The notes below the pieces were generated by a model. The model was not told where the DNA came from, searched no databases, and was given only the letters and a program-made list of their open reading frames with translations. Position numbers and translations under genes: made by a program. Shown one piece after another: positions 36,787 to 45,856 of a DNA stretch of 64,000 nt; the first letter of the stretch is position 1; every line of letters begins with the position of its first letter. Source of the stretch: Endomychus coccineus (taxonomy: Eukaryota; Arthropoda; Insecta; Coleoptera; Endomychidae); the NCBI GenBank assembly GCA_958510875.1, contig OY294068.1, positions 70,658,633 to 70,722,632 of the forward strand. The letters run 5' to 3'.

Positions 36787-38091
36787 ATATTAAGTAATGA
36801 GTTTTACCTACAATGTAATTGAACATAATGGCAACCGATGAATCATGAAATGATCAACGAAAATCAACTAGAGGTATTCACATACATTATTCCTGAAACG
36901 ATGGCGACCACCACCAATCACACGTTTAATGATAAACTCAAGATTATTTATAGTTTGTACCTTAGAGTATGAGTAAATATAGTCTAAGTCTAAGGTTTGT
37001 ACACAAGGGGACGTTATGAAGTGGTAAACATTCCCACCACCACTTACAATGATGTCTCCTCAACCACCAAAGACACCACCAGCACAGAAAGAAAACGAAA
37101 TTTACGTGGTGAAATGTTTAAATCTTAATGCCTTATTAGCTTTACTAAAATTCTCTTAAAAATTTTAAAGAAACTAATAAATAATAATAAAGAATTGTTT
37201 TATTGAAGAAAAAATAAACATTTATATCTTGGTCAGACGAACTATGATCAACGGTCGATGTCATCACTAACCGTTTCAATGAATTTCGTTGGTAAGCGAC
37301 TGCCGACTAATAATAGTTCACGAACGAATCACCGAGCAGCAGCGTCACTACAGATTTTTGAATAATTCAAGAGCCTACCGACTATTTTGCTTCCACATTA
37401 ATAAACTTCATATTTTAATATGTTAAACAATCGTATAAGATTTCCGTCTCAAATATCCCTCGTAAACATTACCGAAAAACTTCAGAGATGTTAACTGCTC
37501 TGACATTGACAGGTAGCCATTATAGTTCATCGGTTCATAGATAGATGGCGATATAGCTACATCAGTCATATTTGGAAATTTGGCTGTGGTTTCCCGCTCA
37601 AACACTTCATAGATGTCGTCCTTTGACGTTAAATGTTATGACATTGACATGTAGTCATGATAATTCATCATCGGTTTATTCATAATTGTGGATATAGCTA
37701 CGAAATCAGTCATATTTTTGAAATTTGGGCGTAGTTTCGTCCACAAACACTTCATAGTGATGTTGATATGGCCACATCAGCGCATATTTGACATAAAGTG
37801 TTGTGATATTGACAAGTATCCAAGTAAGTTCATCGACTCATTCATAGAAATGTTAAAACATTGACAATCTCAACGTCGGCCATAACAGTCGCCATGTCAC
37901 GTGGTAGATCTAACGACAAACATGACAGTTCATTAACTCGCCAACTACATCAGCATCACACACCATATATTTCTCTAACCTCACATTCCATGCTCCATAA
38001 TTTAATGATCTTTAACTCTATAACTGAGGTTAACTGCAGCTCGACCAGGGTGCTGCGTGCGCAATTTTTGGTCCTGAGGAGTATAACTACT

Positions 38092-38885
38092 GCACTATTA
38101 AGTCCGAATTGATCAACTTTATCCGTTACTTTTTGTGTGGATAATGGTGATTATTTCGGACTTATTAGTGTTTTAGTGCATTCAAAGTTGTGAACTCTTT
38201 TAATGTATTTGTATAACCATTACTTAGACAGGTTGTTTTTCTGTTTGGTTTTCCAATATTTTTTATTTTTTAATAAATTTTCCGTCTTTCTTGGTTTTCA
38301 CTTTTCAATATCGCTTTTAATTATTTGCAAATTCTCTAAAATAGGACTACAATGATAATAATTAATATCTGTCCTCTTTGTGATTTGCTCCAGAACTCAT
38401 GGTTTATTAAATCTAATATTTATCTTTTCTGCTGTATATTGGGTGTGATAATCACAAACCTTTTTAGCACAGAACTGCTAATTCTTTAATTAGTCCTAAA
38501 GATCTTTCATGGTAAGGTTTTCATTTCTAAATTCTCTATTCTGTTTCAAACTACTAGGTTTAAATTGTATTTATATCCATGGAATGCGATAACAAAGTCA
38601 GTAAATCGATTAAAACTAATATAGTTCATATTATTATTTATGAAAGTTTCTAACAAATTATTACTATGTTTAACAGGCTATTGATTTCCATGTGTGCATG
38701 CTAAATGTGTAATAAATTATGCATGAAACGCTCACTGTTAAATATAATCAGAGTACAATCACACACATTTAGTGCGACCGTACACATAATTAGAGAAATA
38801 AAATGGAAAAATTTGGTATATTTGCCGTTCAACTGTAAGAAGCCGAATAATATATAGGTCCTATTTTAATTGATGTTGTTTTTAG
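38092..38885. other. NTAQ1 intron 1, 3' portion, no gene recognised
   Basis: No ORF or repeat that I can name, apart from a weak hairpin with TAAGTCCGAA/TTCGGACTTA (38100-38162). The stretch from 38600 to the acceptor looks like unique intron. Confidence 0.4.
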
Positions 38886-39039
38886 CGAAGAAAATGTTTA
38901 CAAACTTTGTCAAAATGTCACTAACAGGTATCCTAGTGAAATCAACAGTTGCTCCGTAGTTTTCATTTCAAATCCGAGTCGAACAGTTCCATTATGGCGA
39001 CAAAGGGCAGGAAAAGATGAGGATAAATTGGTCGTTTGG
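38886..39039 (+). CDS. NTAQ1: NTAQ1 exon 2
   Basis: The acceptor is gtttttag|cgaagaa; the first base completes catalytic Cys-43. It encodes EENVYKLCQNVTNRYPSEIN, SCSVVFISNPSRTVPLWRQR and AGKDEDKLVVW, then donor tgg|gtaagt in phase 0. VVFISN and IP.W.Q are conserved NTAQ1 blocks. The final Trp plus the next exon form the WDYHV signature that gave the protein its older name. Confidence 0.93.
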
Positions 39040-39556
39040 GTAAGTTGAATAGAATAATTTATTTTGACTTCGTTAAACAATCATATTTATTTTTCGTTTG
39101 CATAATAAAATACATCTTGGTTGCTAAAGTGGTCTGTTTTCTTCCTATACAATTTTCCATATGATTTGATTTACCATTTTCCCCAGAATTATCTAATTCG
39201 CAGGAGCATTGTACTTCATTCAGCATTTTTGAGAATCCTACAAGTTATGTGAAGATGATATATGTATCAAATATTCTATACATTTGATCATTACGTTTTT
39301 ATGTACGGAGCAAAATTATTTCACATTCAACATCGGATGTGCAATGGACAAACCACTCCCTTTCTGGGCCAATAATTTTCCAAGCGAGCTGGAAACCTCC
39401 TTAAAATCCAAATTAAATCACAAATCTATGGTAGAAGCCGTTACTTTATGGTAATTTATCATTATGATTAAATAAAAGAACAATGGCTTTTAATACCACT
39501 TTTAAAAATAACATGAAAATGTTACTATAGTTCAACACCGAATTGCCATTATTAAA

Positions 39557-39845
39557 CTTGAAAAATCTTGTCTTCCGGATGGATTCCGCGTCACAATAGC
39601 TCGACTTGATGCCGACGTTTCGCCAACCATTACAGGTGGCATCTTCAGGGCAGGCTTGAGGCTTGAACTGAAACTGGTTCTACTGGTTTCTGTAGCCGTA
39701 TTTATTGTAGGAAAAATCCTTCACGCTACATAGTTCACTGCCTTTGTTCCGGTGGTTAACTTCGTTCCGGCACCTGACCCTGCTGTTGTGCGATCATGTG
39801 CGAAGTGGAATCGCGGAATCCATCCGGAAGACAAGATTTTTCAAG
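39557..39845. mobile_element. 289 bp element with 34 bp perfect-looking TIRs
   Basis: CTTGAAAAATCTTGTCTTCC... at 39557-39590 is inverted at 39812-39845 (34 bp ending in GGATTCCGCG on the inner side). The interior at 39614-39648 carries, on the minus strand, the CTGAAGA-hairpin-GAAACGTC motif. It is probably a Penelope-like terminal repeat or a derivative of one. No coding sequence. Confidence 0.75.
39614..39648 (-). ncRNA. Hammerhead-like core motif (candidate)
   Basis: Minus strand: CTGAAGA, stem GCCA...TGGC, then GAAACGTC. It matches the CUGANGA-stem II-GAAA order. Hammerhead ribozymes are known in Penelope-like elements, and a Penelope RT fragment lies 0.9 kb away. I cannot close stems I and III by eye. 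Confidence 0.35.
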
Positions 39846-40565
39846 ATTAGCTGTCCGCGGAAGTCTACTATCCAAGATTATTAAACTGATACAAAATTGT
39901 GAAGTAAAAAATAGGAAATAACGTAAAGGACGGACAGGAACTGAGATGGTGAAGTACCTGATAGGATTATAATAGTGGCAGTGCTCTAATCCCGCACATT
40001 AAACCAGATGGTTCAATGTAAATGTAAAATATATTAAAGAAAATAGAAATATTTTTTGTATACAGTGTACTGAAATGTCCAACGACTGAATATCTGTGAT
40101 GGTATTTGGCAACTCTCTTCATTTCGTATTTAGTAACTACCTAGCCGATTCTAGGATACCCAAATTTCTATAATCCCCTAATAAGCTGTAAATATTAACA
40201 AGTTCAGGCTCAATGAACAATGAAGGAATATTTTCCTGATTTTAAGTAGATAATTGCAGATTATGATAACAAGAAAGGTTTAAGTACCAAGTGATAGAAT
40301 ATTTTTTCTTCACTCCAGTTCATTATTTTGAAAGTGATAAATCTAAGAGGAAATTTACAGGCACTACGGTAGCTAGAGTAGGTATATTATAACTAATATA
40401 AAGTTAAAATCTATTAAGGCCAATAAAATAGAAGGAAAAAAAAACTACTATAAACAAACAAACGGACGTGCAATGGCAATCCACTCTTTCTTTTTTTTTC
40501 AATATTTTGCTAAGCGAACAAGAAACATCCTTAAAATAAAAATTTTATCAGTTTCCAAAAGTTTG
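39846..40565. other. NTAQ1 intron 2, degenerate repeats
   Basis: A block at 40464-40540 (GTGCAATGG...CCACTC...AAACATCCTTAAAAT) repeats one at 39340-39410. No gene recognised. Confidence 0.4.
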
Positions 40566-41200
40566 ATATAGATATGTCGATGATATTTTCGCGATTTAAA
40601 GTAAAGATTTCGATTCAAATGACTTTTTGAACACACTTAATAGTCAATTCGATTGACTGAAATTTACTGTTGAAATAGAAACAGATAAGCAGCTTCATTT
40701 CCTTAATATCAACAATATAAATGATGATAATCACTTGAAATTCCACATATACCGAAAACCCACTCAAACAAATAGGTATACCCTGGCGGATTCAGCTACA
40801 CCATTTAGATGTAAAATAGCTCCGTTTAATAGTCTAGTTCATAGATTATTGAACGTCCCTTTGAGCCAGCAAAATTATAACAATGAAGTTGAGAAGCTTC
40901 TGCAAATAACGTTGGACAATGGTTACGACAAATCTTTGATTAATAATATAATTACTAAGCAAGAAGGAAATTGGAACTCGAATCAATTAACCAAATTACC
41001 ATCAAATAGTTTAATGAAATTCAAAAGTTTCACTTATCTTTCAGTAAATAACAAATTCTAATACACCCGTTTGTAGATGTAAAGCTAAAAAACTGTTTCA
41101 GCAACACCTTTGATAAAGTTTTCGATTTCGACAAATCCCAGATTTACAAAATCGATTGTGAGTCGTGTTCAAAATGCATTTTTCCCATATAGTCCAGTCA
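40566..41200 (+). pseudogene. Penelope-like element: RT palm to start of GIY-YIG domain
   Basis: One frame, with two internal stops, encodes RYVDDIFAI (catalytic YVDD at 40573-40584), then DKQLHFLNI. Next is FHIYRKPTQTNRY and FNSLVHRLLNVPLS, followed by the block LDNGYDKSLINNII. These are the post-catalytic motifs of Penelope-like RTs. After a frame change, SQIYKIDCESCSKCIF near 41139 matches the entry to the GIY-YIG endonuclease. The sequence is then cut by the TIR element at about 41200. The N-terminal fingers are missing. Confidence 0.85.
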
Positions 41201-41204
41201 TTTA

Positions 41205-42110
41205 GGCAATTTTTCTGTTCGAATTTCCGCGAGGTCCAATATTGGTCTATTCTTATGTATTTTGACACGCTGAACACGATGGTGTAGATTAAATTTGGAT
41301 TAACCCTGTGCTCGAAAAACTATGTCCATTCTTTGGACCCGAAAATGGCAATGTTCCGAACAAAAGTTGTTGGAAAAATTAAAACGCAATTTTTGGCTTC
41401 GGTCTTAAGTCGATCCAAGGTTGTGGGCCCAAGATAGGGCCCATTTAGTGTGTTTTTTGGCACATTGAAAAATTGAGTATATGTCAAAGAGTTTTTGTTT
41501 TTTTATAATCTGCTTTGGTGGAAAGATAGTATTTTTATATTTCTTCGTTCGGTTCCTGGTATTTTGACCTGCCCCATTTTTTGGTGTCACAATCGGCCAT
41601 TTTGAAAAATCCGTATTTTGCAAATTTCAGACGAAATACTAATTATCGATTAAAACCGAAATTATTCGAAAGATTTCATTATTTTGCATATAATATCCAA
41701 AATTCAAGCATTTTGCTTCGAGACATTACTTGAGCGCCATTTTGAAAATTTTGGACCAACGAAAAATTCAAATTTTTTGAGGTTAAACATTTTTCACGGA
41801 ACCAAAATTCTAGGTTCTATTAGAGCTTTTGATAGCGAGTATTTTAAAAGCAGATCGATTTGAGTCGAGTAGAAATGGAGCTATCTTAATAAATGTGTTT
41901 GGGCCTGTAGAGGGTCCAATTTTGGGCCTATCGACAAAAATCTTGGAGCAAATTACAAAAATATACATCTGCATTCTAAGTTTGAAACAGCGCACGGAGA
42001 TTCGTTCATAATTCTAAGTTACCTATAGCGAATTTTATCATAAAAAACTAGCACGAAATTTCATTTATCTACAATAAGCGAGGGTCGGTACAATAGATTT
42101 CGCCCGCGAA
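41205..42110. repeat. Terminal arm of the PIN-like/Cys-rich TIR element (copy A)
   Basis: Non-coding arm with alternating blocks such as GGGCCCAAGATAGGGCCC, CAATCGGCCATTTTGAAAAA and ATATCCAAAATTCAAGCATTTTG. Its inner edge is AGCGAGGGTCGGTACAATAGATTTCG. The order and several blocks match 48300-49236 (for example ATATCCAAAATTCAAGCACTTTG and GCGTCGGTAAGGTAGATT). The two are therefore diverged arms of one family. Confidence 0.65.
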
Positions 42111-42363
42111 ATTATGCTTTTTTTATATATTTTAAAATGCACCTGAAGGCATAATCGTTTTTTATGAATGTGTGATTGTATGTAGACGTGTGAACGTGTA
42201 TATGTGACCTTGACATGATGTTTTTATAGGGTGTTACATAACAAATTTCAACATTTAAACAAAAAAATAAGATTAAAAAATAATTTTTTTTTTTCACATT
42301 TATACTCTTTTTTTGTTTTTTACATTTCATATTTATTAAAAAATTATCTATATGTCTGATTAT

Positions 42364-42740
42364 TCACAAATACCCTAAATTTTCGTTATCACTGTCAGCA
42401 TATATTGCTATTGATATAATATGATCATTATTGATATACGGATCGTCGTGATACGCTTCATTATATGAGTTTGATAAAATTTGATCGTCGCAATTGTCAT
42501 TGATCATCGGTATCGTCATCATCTTCATCATCGTGTTCATTTTCATCCATACACTTATCAAAATCATCATCATCATCTAATATACTGACTTCTTGCTCGG
42601 GGCAATTAGAACAGCCTTTACCTTCACAATGCTTACATAATGAGCTACAAGGTAATCCTAATTTTTTGCACGAATATTTATCAGTACAACTTTTTTTAAC
42701 CCCGATAAGAGATGATATTGATCAACTCATCAGGACGTGC
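42364..42740 (-). pseudogene. Cys-rich transposon-associated protein, C-terminus, minus copy
   Basis: The minus strand reads SCTDKYSCKKLGLPCSSLC, then KHCEGKGCSNCPEQEVS, then a Asp/Glu-rich tail (ILDDDDDFDKC, HDDEDDDDTDDQ). After one frame change it reads NNDHIISIAIYADSDNENL. The Cys spacing (C..CKK.GL.C...C..C.G..C) resembles a CXC/metallothionein-like zinc-binding module. That module is common at the C-terminus of large uncharacterised arthropod repeat proteins. One Cys of the plus copy is replaced by Tyr (KYSC versus KCSC). Confidence 0.7.
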
Positions 42741-43310
42741 ATTTTTTTACTGTTTTTATAGGAGTAAGTCCATTCGGACTATTCCTTCAACACAATTTCG
42801 TTGGATTAATGATTTCATTATCGATCCAAACCTGAACTTGGTAATACACCCTAAAAATATGTTGCCTTGCGGCCTTATCGTATTTTCATATGGTTACCTT
42901 ATAATGCTTTGGCATAATGTAAATGTCCACTGGCAAGAAAAATTGGGAGCATTTTGTTAAACACATTTATTAACAAATTCCAATTGCCCGATCTTTCATA
43001 GTCTATATAAAATTTCAACAAGGTAACCATATGAAAATACGATAATGCTGCAAAGCAACATATTTTTAGGGTGTATTACCAAGTTCAGGTTTGGATCGGA
43101 AATGAAACCATTGATCCAACGAAATGGGGTTGAAGAAATAGTTCGAATGGAATTACTCCTATACGAAAAGTAAAAATTGCACGTCCCGAAGAGTTGATTA
43201 AAATAATGTCTTGTGGTCGTAAGAAAAATTGTACTGGTAAATGTTCGTGCAAAAAATTAGGATTACCTTGTAGCTCATTGTGTGAGCATTGTGAAGGTAA
43301 AGACTGTTCT
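42590..43310. repeat. Head-to-head inverted duplication of the Cys-rich gene
   Basis: Left arm about 42590-42910 and right arm about 43020-43310 are inverted copies of the same 3' coding region; a spacer of about 110 bp separates them. Matching blocks are CATATTTTTAGGGTGTATTA, CCAAGTTCAGGTTTGGATCG and TGCACGTCC..GA.GAGTTGAT. The copies differ by scattered substitutions and stops. So two genes diverge from a common centre. Confidence 0.8.
43057..43310 (+). pseudogene. Cys-rich transposon-associated protein, plus copy, 5' segment before the LINE
   Basis: Plus strand: VYYQVQVWIGNETIDPTKWG, one stop, then NGITPIRKVKIARPEELIKI, then MSCGRKKNCTGKCSCKKLGL and PCSSLCEHCEGKDC. The 'R.Y.QVQ.W.GN..P..WGW' and 'P.EL...I.C.C' blocks are typical of the arthropod repeat family. 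The frame is interrupted at 43310/43311 by a LINE, and resumes at 45096 as NCPESEISILDDDDFDKCSD. Confidence 0.75.
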
Positions 43311-45045
43311 CTATCCAGCCACTGAAAACGAAATAATCCAATACATTAACTCACTAAAAAATAACTCTTCTCCAGGAATAGATGGGATTACCTCAAAAAC
43401 ATTAAAACTTATACACTCGTATATTATATCCCCACTCTTATATATACAAAAATAATAAAGATACAGATATATCTAATTACAGACCCACTAGTGTAATAAA
43501 TAATTTTTCCAAAATTTTCGAAAAATGCCTAAAGAGTAGACTCATGAATCATCTAAATATACATCAAATATTACATAAACATCAATTTGGTTTTAGGGAA
43601 AGTAAAAGTACCTCTGACGCAATGTATGAAGCTGTTAACTCAATAAAAGACAGCTTAGAAAGAAATGAAAAATGTATTGCAGTCTTCTTAGATCTAGCAA
43701 AGGCGTTTGACACGGTCCCACATGATAAACTCCTTGAGGTATTAGAAAATTACGGGATCCGTGGAACCGTGTTAGACATTTTCAAGAACTACCTCAAAAA
43801 TAGAAAACATTCTGTAAAAATTAGAGACTCAGTAAGTGAACCTTTAAATACGCAATTAGGCATCCCTCAGGTCCCCGTATTGGGGCCGATACTCTTTATT
43901 ACATACATAAATTCACTACTAAACCTTAATATAAGTAAATCCACAATCTCATATGCAGATGACACTGTATTGATTTTCGAGGACGACTCTTGGGATGGGG
44001 TAAAAGTAAATGCGGCAGAAGGATTACAAAAGGTTAAAGAATGGTTGGATTTTAATAAACTCTCGCTTAACACAAAAAAAAACAAAATATATAGCTTTTT
44101 CAATCACAAATTACAATAGACCGAATTACAATAACCTCAAAACTGAAAACTCCAATGATCTCATAACAGAATGTGACAATATCAAGTATTTAGGTGTTAC
44201 CATCGATAAACATCTTAAATGGGATCTACATATCGTAGAATTAGTAAAAAAAGTTCGTAGATTCATTTATAAAATACCGGATTCGAAAAATCCTAAATAA
44301 AGAACAGCTACTTATTATATATAGATCATTGGTAGAATCCATTAAAGATATGGTAGGTATATTAGTATGGGGCGGATCATATGAAAATACCCTTCATTCA
44401 CTAAATGTAGTTCAAAATTATATACTAAAAGTTATGTTCCAAAGAGGTAAGCTCTTTTCAACCAGTTTATCATATAACGACAACATTTTGAATGTCAGAT
44501 GTCTTTATTTCATAACAATTTCAACTTTCTACTACAAAAATAGTCAATATCTACAACAAATATCTCATTCTTATAACACACGAGCAAAAGAAAATGAACA
44601 AATAGCAATACCAATGCTCAAAAAAGACTCCTCACAAAGATTTGTGAATTATTTGGCACCAAAAGTTTTTAATATACTGCCTCTAGAAATAAGAACATCT
44701 AACACTATAAAACTTTTCAATAAAAATTGTAAAAAATATATTTATACAAACTATTATAAGTTTGGAGCTGAGTTATGAAAGCCATTATAAACTTAAAAGA
44801 TACTCAACAAATATCAAGTTAATTAATTATGTTACCGATTATCACTTACACATTACAATATATTATAATATAAACAAATACTTATAACTAGATACTTGTC
44901 ATATGTCTCATATTACTATATTCTTGTTAACCGATACTTGCACATACAAGTGTTATACACTTAGGTGCAAAAGAAAAAATTTAAGTGCAATTTATTATTT
45001 CCATAGTCTTTGTATATATATGTAATAAATGTATATTATGTAAAA

Positions 45046-45090
<45 letters not shown>

Positions 45091-45095
45091 AAATA
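43311..45095 (+). mobile_element. 5'-truncated non-LTR retrotransposon (LINE) with (AAAT)n tail
   Basis: The insertion splits the Cys-rich gene between GACTGTTCT and AATTGCCCTGAG, so both ends are known to the base or nearly so. It begins within the RT (NEIIQYINSLKNN.SPGIDGIT) and ends in about 11 AAAT units. No convincing target duplication is visible. 5' truncation and a simple-repeat tail fit target-primed reverse transcription. Confidence 0.92.
43544..44778 (+). pseudogene. LINE reverse transcriptase (jockey/CR1-like), frameshifted
   Basis: The frame at 43544-44119 contains HKHQFGFRESKSTSDAMYE, CIAVFLDLAKAFDTVPHD (motif A), GIPQVPVLGPILF (motif B) and STISYADDTVLIFED (motif C, YADD). A +1 change near 44080 leads into DNIKYLGVTIDKHLKWDLHI (thumb). 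A further change leads to the C-terminal frame at 44329-44778 with SYNTRAKENEQIAIP and FNILPLEIRTSN. Motif B has PQV where PQG is near-universal. Upstream the frame (NYRPTSVINNFSKIFEKC) is already broken by stops near 43460. Dead copy. Confidence 0.9.
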
Positions 45096-45168
45096 AATTG
45101 CCCTGAGTCAGAAATCAGTATATTAGATGATGATGATTTTGATAAGTGTTCCGATTTATTTTCAGCTT
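45096..45168 (+). pseudogene. Cys-rich protein, plus copy, 3' segment after the LINE
   Basis: Reads NCPESEISILDDDDFDKC then SDLFSA*. It aligns with NCPEQEVSILDDDDDFDKC of the minus copy, which proves the LINE interrupted a single gene. Confidence 0.78.
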
Positions 45169-45245
45169 AGGGTAACCCCTTGTTTGCGTTATTAACCCCA
45201 AATAGTATTTAAACAGGCACATTCTGATTTCTAATTTAGTTTACT

Positions 45246-45273
45246 CTGATGATGGCTACTTGGTAGCTGAAAC
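45246..45273 (+). ncRNA. Hammerhead-like core motif (candidate)
   Basis: CTGATGA, then GGCTAC-TTG-GTAGCT hairpin, then GAAAC, followed by GTCCTCAGTACG. The core CUGAUGA-stem II-GAAA is exact. CGT/ACG after GAAA could form a short stem III. Stem I does not close well. Related sequence without the exact core is at 17265-17345. Confidence 0.4.
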
Positions 45274-45440
45274 GTCCTCAGTACGTTAACAGTATTTTTA
45301 GTGGATAAAGGGTGACTGTTTCTTATTTATAGTGGTATAGCGTATCCACAGTGTGAACTATTTCATAGTTCATCTTTTAATGAAATAAACATTACGGTCG
45401 AAAAATTTTGTCGCCCTGAATCTTCGAAATGTTTTTCTAG

Positions 45441-45589
45441 GATTATCATGTGATACTTCTTTATCATCCCGAACCCGAAAAATGTTTGGTGTACGATTTG
45501 GATTCCGAATTGCCATTTCCCACGTACGTTCACAAATATATTACCGAGACATTCAGAACGGATCATATTCTAAAATCGGACTACTTTCG
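45441..45589 (+). CDS. NTAQ1: NTAQ1 exon 3 (catalytic His and Asp)
   Basis: The acceptor is gtttttctag|gattat. It encodes DYHVILLYHPEPEKCLVYDL, then DSELPFPTYVHKYITETFRT and DHILKSDYF. It carries His-97 (WDYHV) and Asp-113 (VYDLD), the second and third members of the amidase triad. The donor ttcg|gtgagt splits an Arg codon. The exon is free of stops and strongly conserved. Confidence 0.95.
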
Positions 45590-45661
45590 GTGAGTAAAAA
45601 GAGAGAATATCTAGCTCTATAACTTGCTTAATTTGCAATACAAAATATATTCTTTCAACAG

Positions 45662-45786
45662 GTACTTCAGAGTGATACCTGCCAATGACTTCTTGAAAGA
45701 GTTCGCATCTGATAGAAGGCACATGAAGAGGGATGATGGTACCTGGATCAAACCACCTCCGAACTATGTAGCTATTTCTACTCCAA
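45662..45786 (+). CDS. NTAQ1: NTAQ1 exon 4
   Basis: A 72 bp intron precedes it (45590-45661), the only compact intron of the gene. It encodes YFRVIPANDFLKEFASDRRH, then MKRDDGTWIKPPPNYVAIST, matching the R.I....L..FASDR.HM......W..PPP.Y block of NTAQ1. The donor ccaa|gtaagt is at 45787 in phase 1. Confidence 0.95.
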
Positions 45787-45856
45787 GTAAGTAGATAGTA
45801 TCTCAATTTGTTTCAGAAATGCTTATATTACTGATATCATTTCAATAATTTAGGAA

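Larger units (their letters stand above)
31382..38091. mobile_element. Large composite foldback element with tandem-repeat arms
   Basis: Left arm about 31382-32520, right arm about 37360-38091, inverted relative to each other. Paired landmarks are GAATGTGAGGTTAGA with TCTAACCTCACATTC, and ATATGGTGTGTGATC with its inverse. TTAAACATATTAAAATATGAAG is also inverted at 37408-37429. The left arm holds seven copies of a GCGCGGGAAACCACACCC-like block 37-160 bp apart, each followed by TAT...GCCATCTAT..ATGAACCGATGAACTATCATGG. The right arm holds about three. The interior contains a second foldback (33308-34983) and a hAT (35150-36786). I see no transposase that could belong to the element itself. The terminal AGTAGTTATAC was used as the hAT target. 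Confidence 0.75.

Noticed and set aside
40735..41061. Stand-alone 108-residue gene
   Set aside because: It is in the same frame as the YVDD motif at 40573 and matches post-catalytic Penelope RT blocks, so it is a piece of that pseudogene.
42364..42576. Met/Asp-rich ORF as an independent small protein
   Set aside because: The GAT/ATG-rich composition comes from the frame-shifted acidic tail of the Cys-rich pseudogene.
45061..45090. CRISPR-like or functional array in the (AAAT)n tract
   Set aside because: It is the 3' microsatellite tail of the LINE at 43311-45095; no spacers exist.
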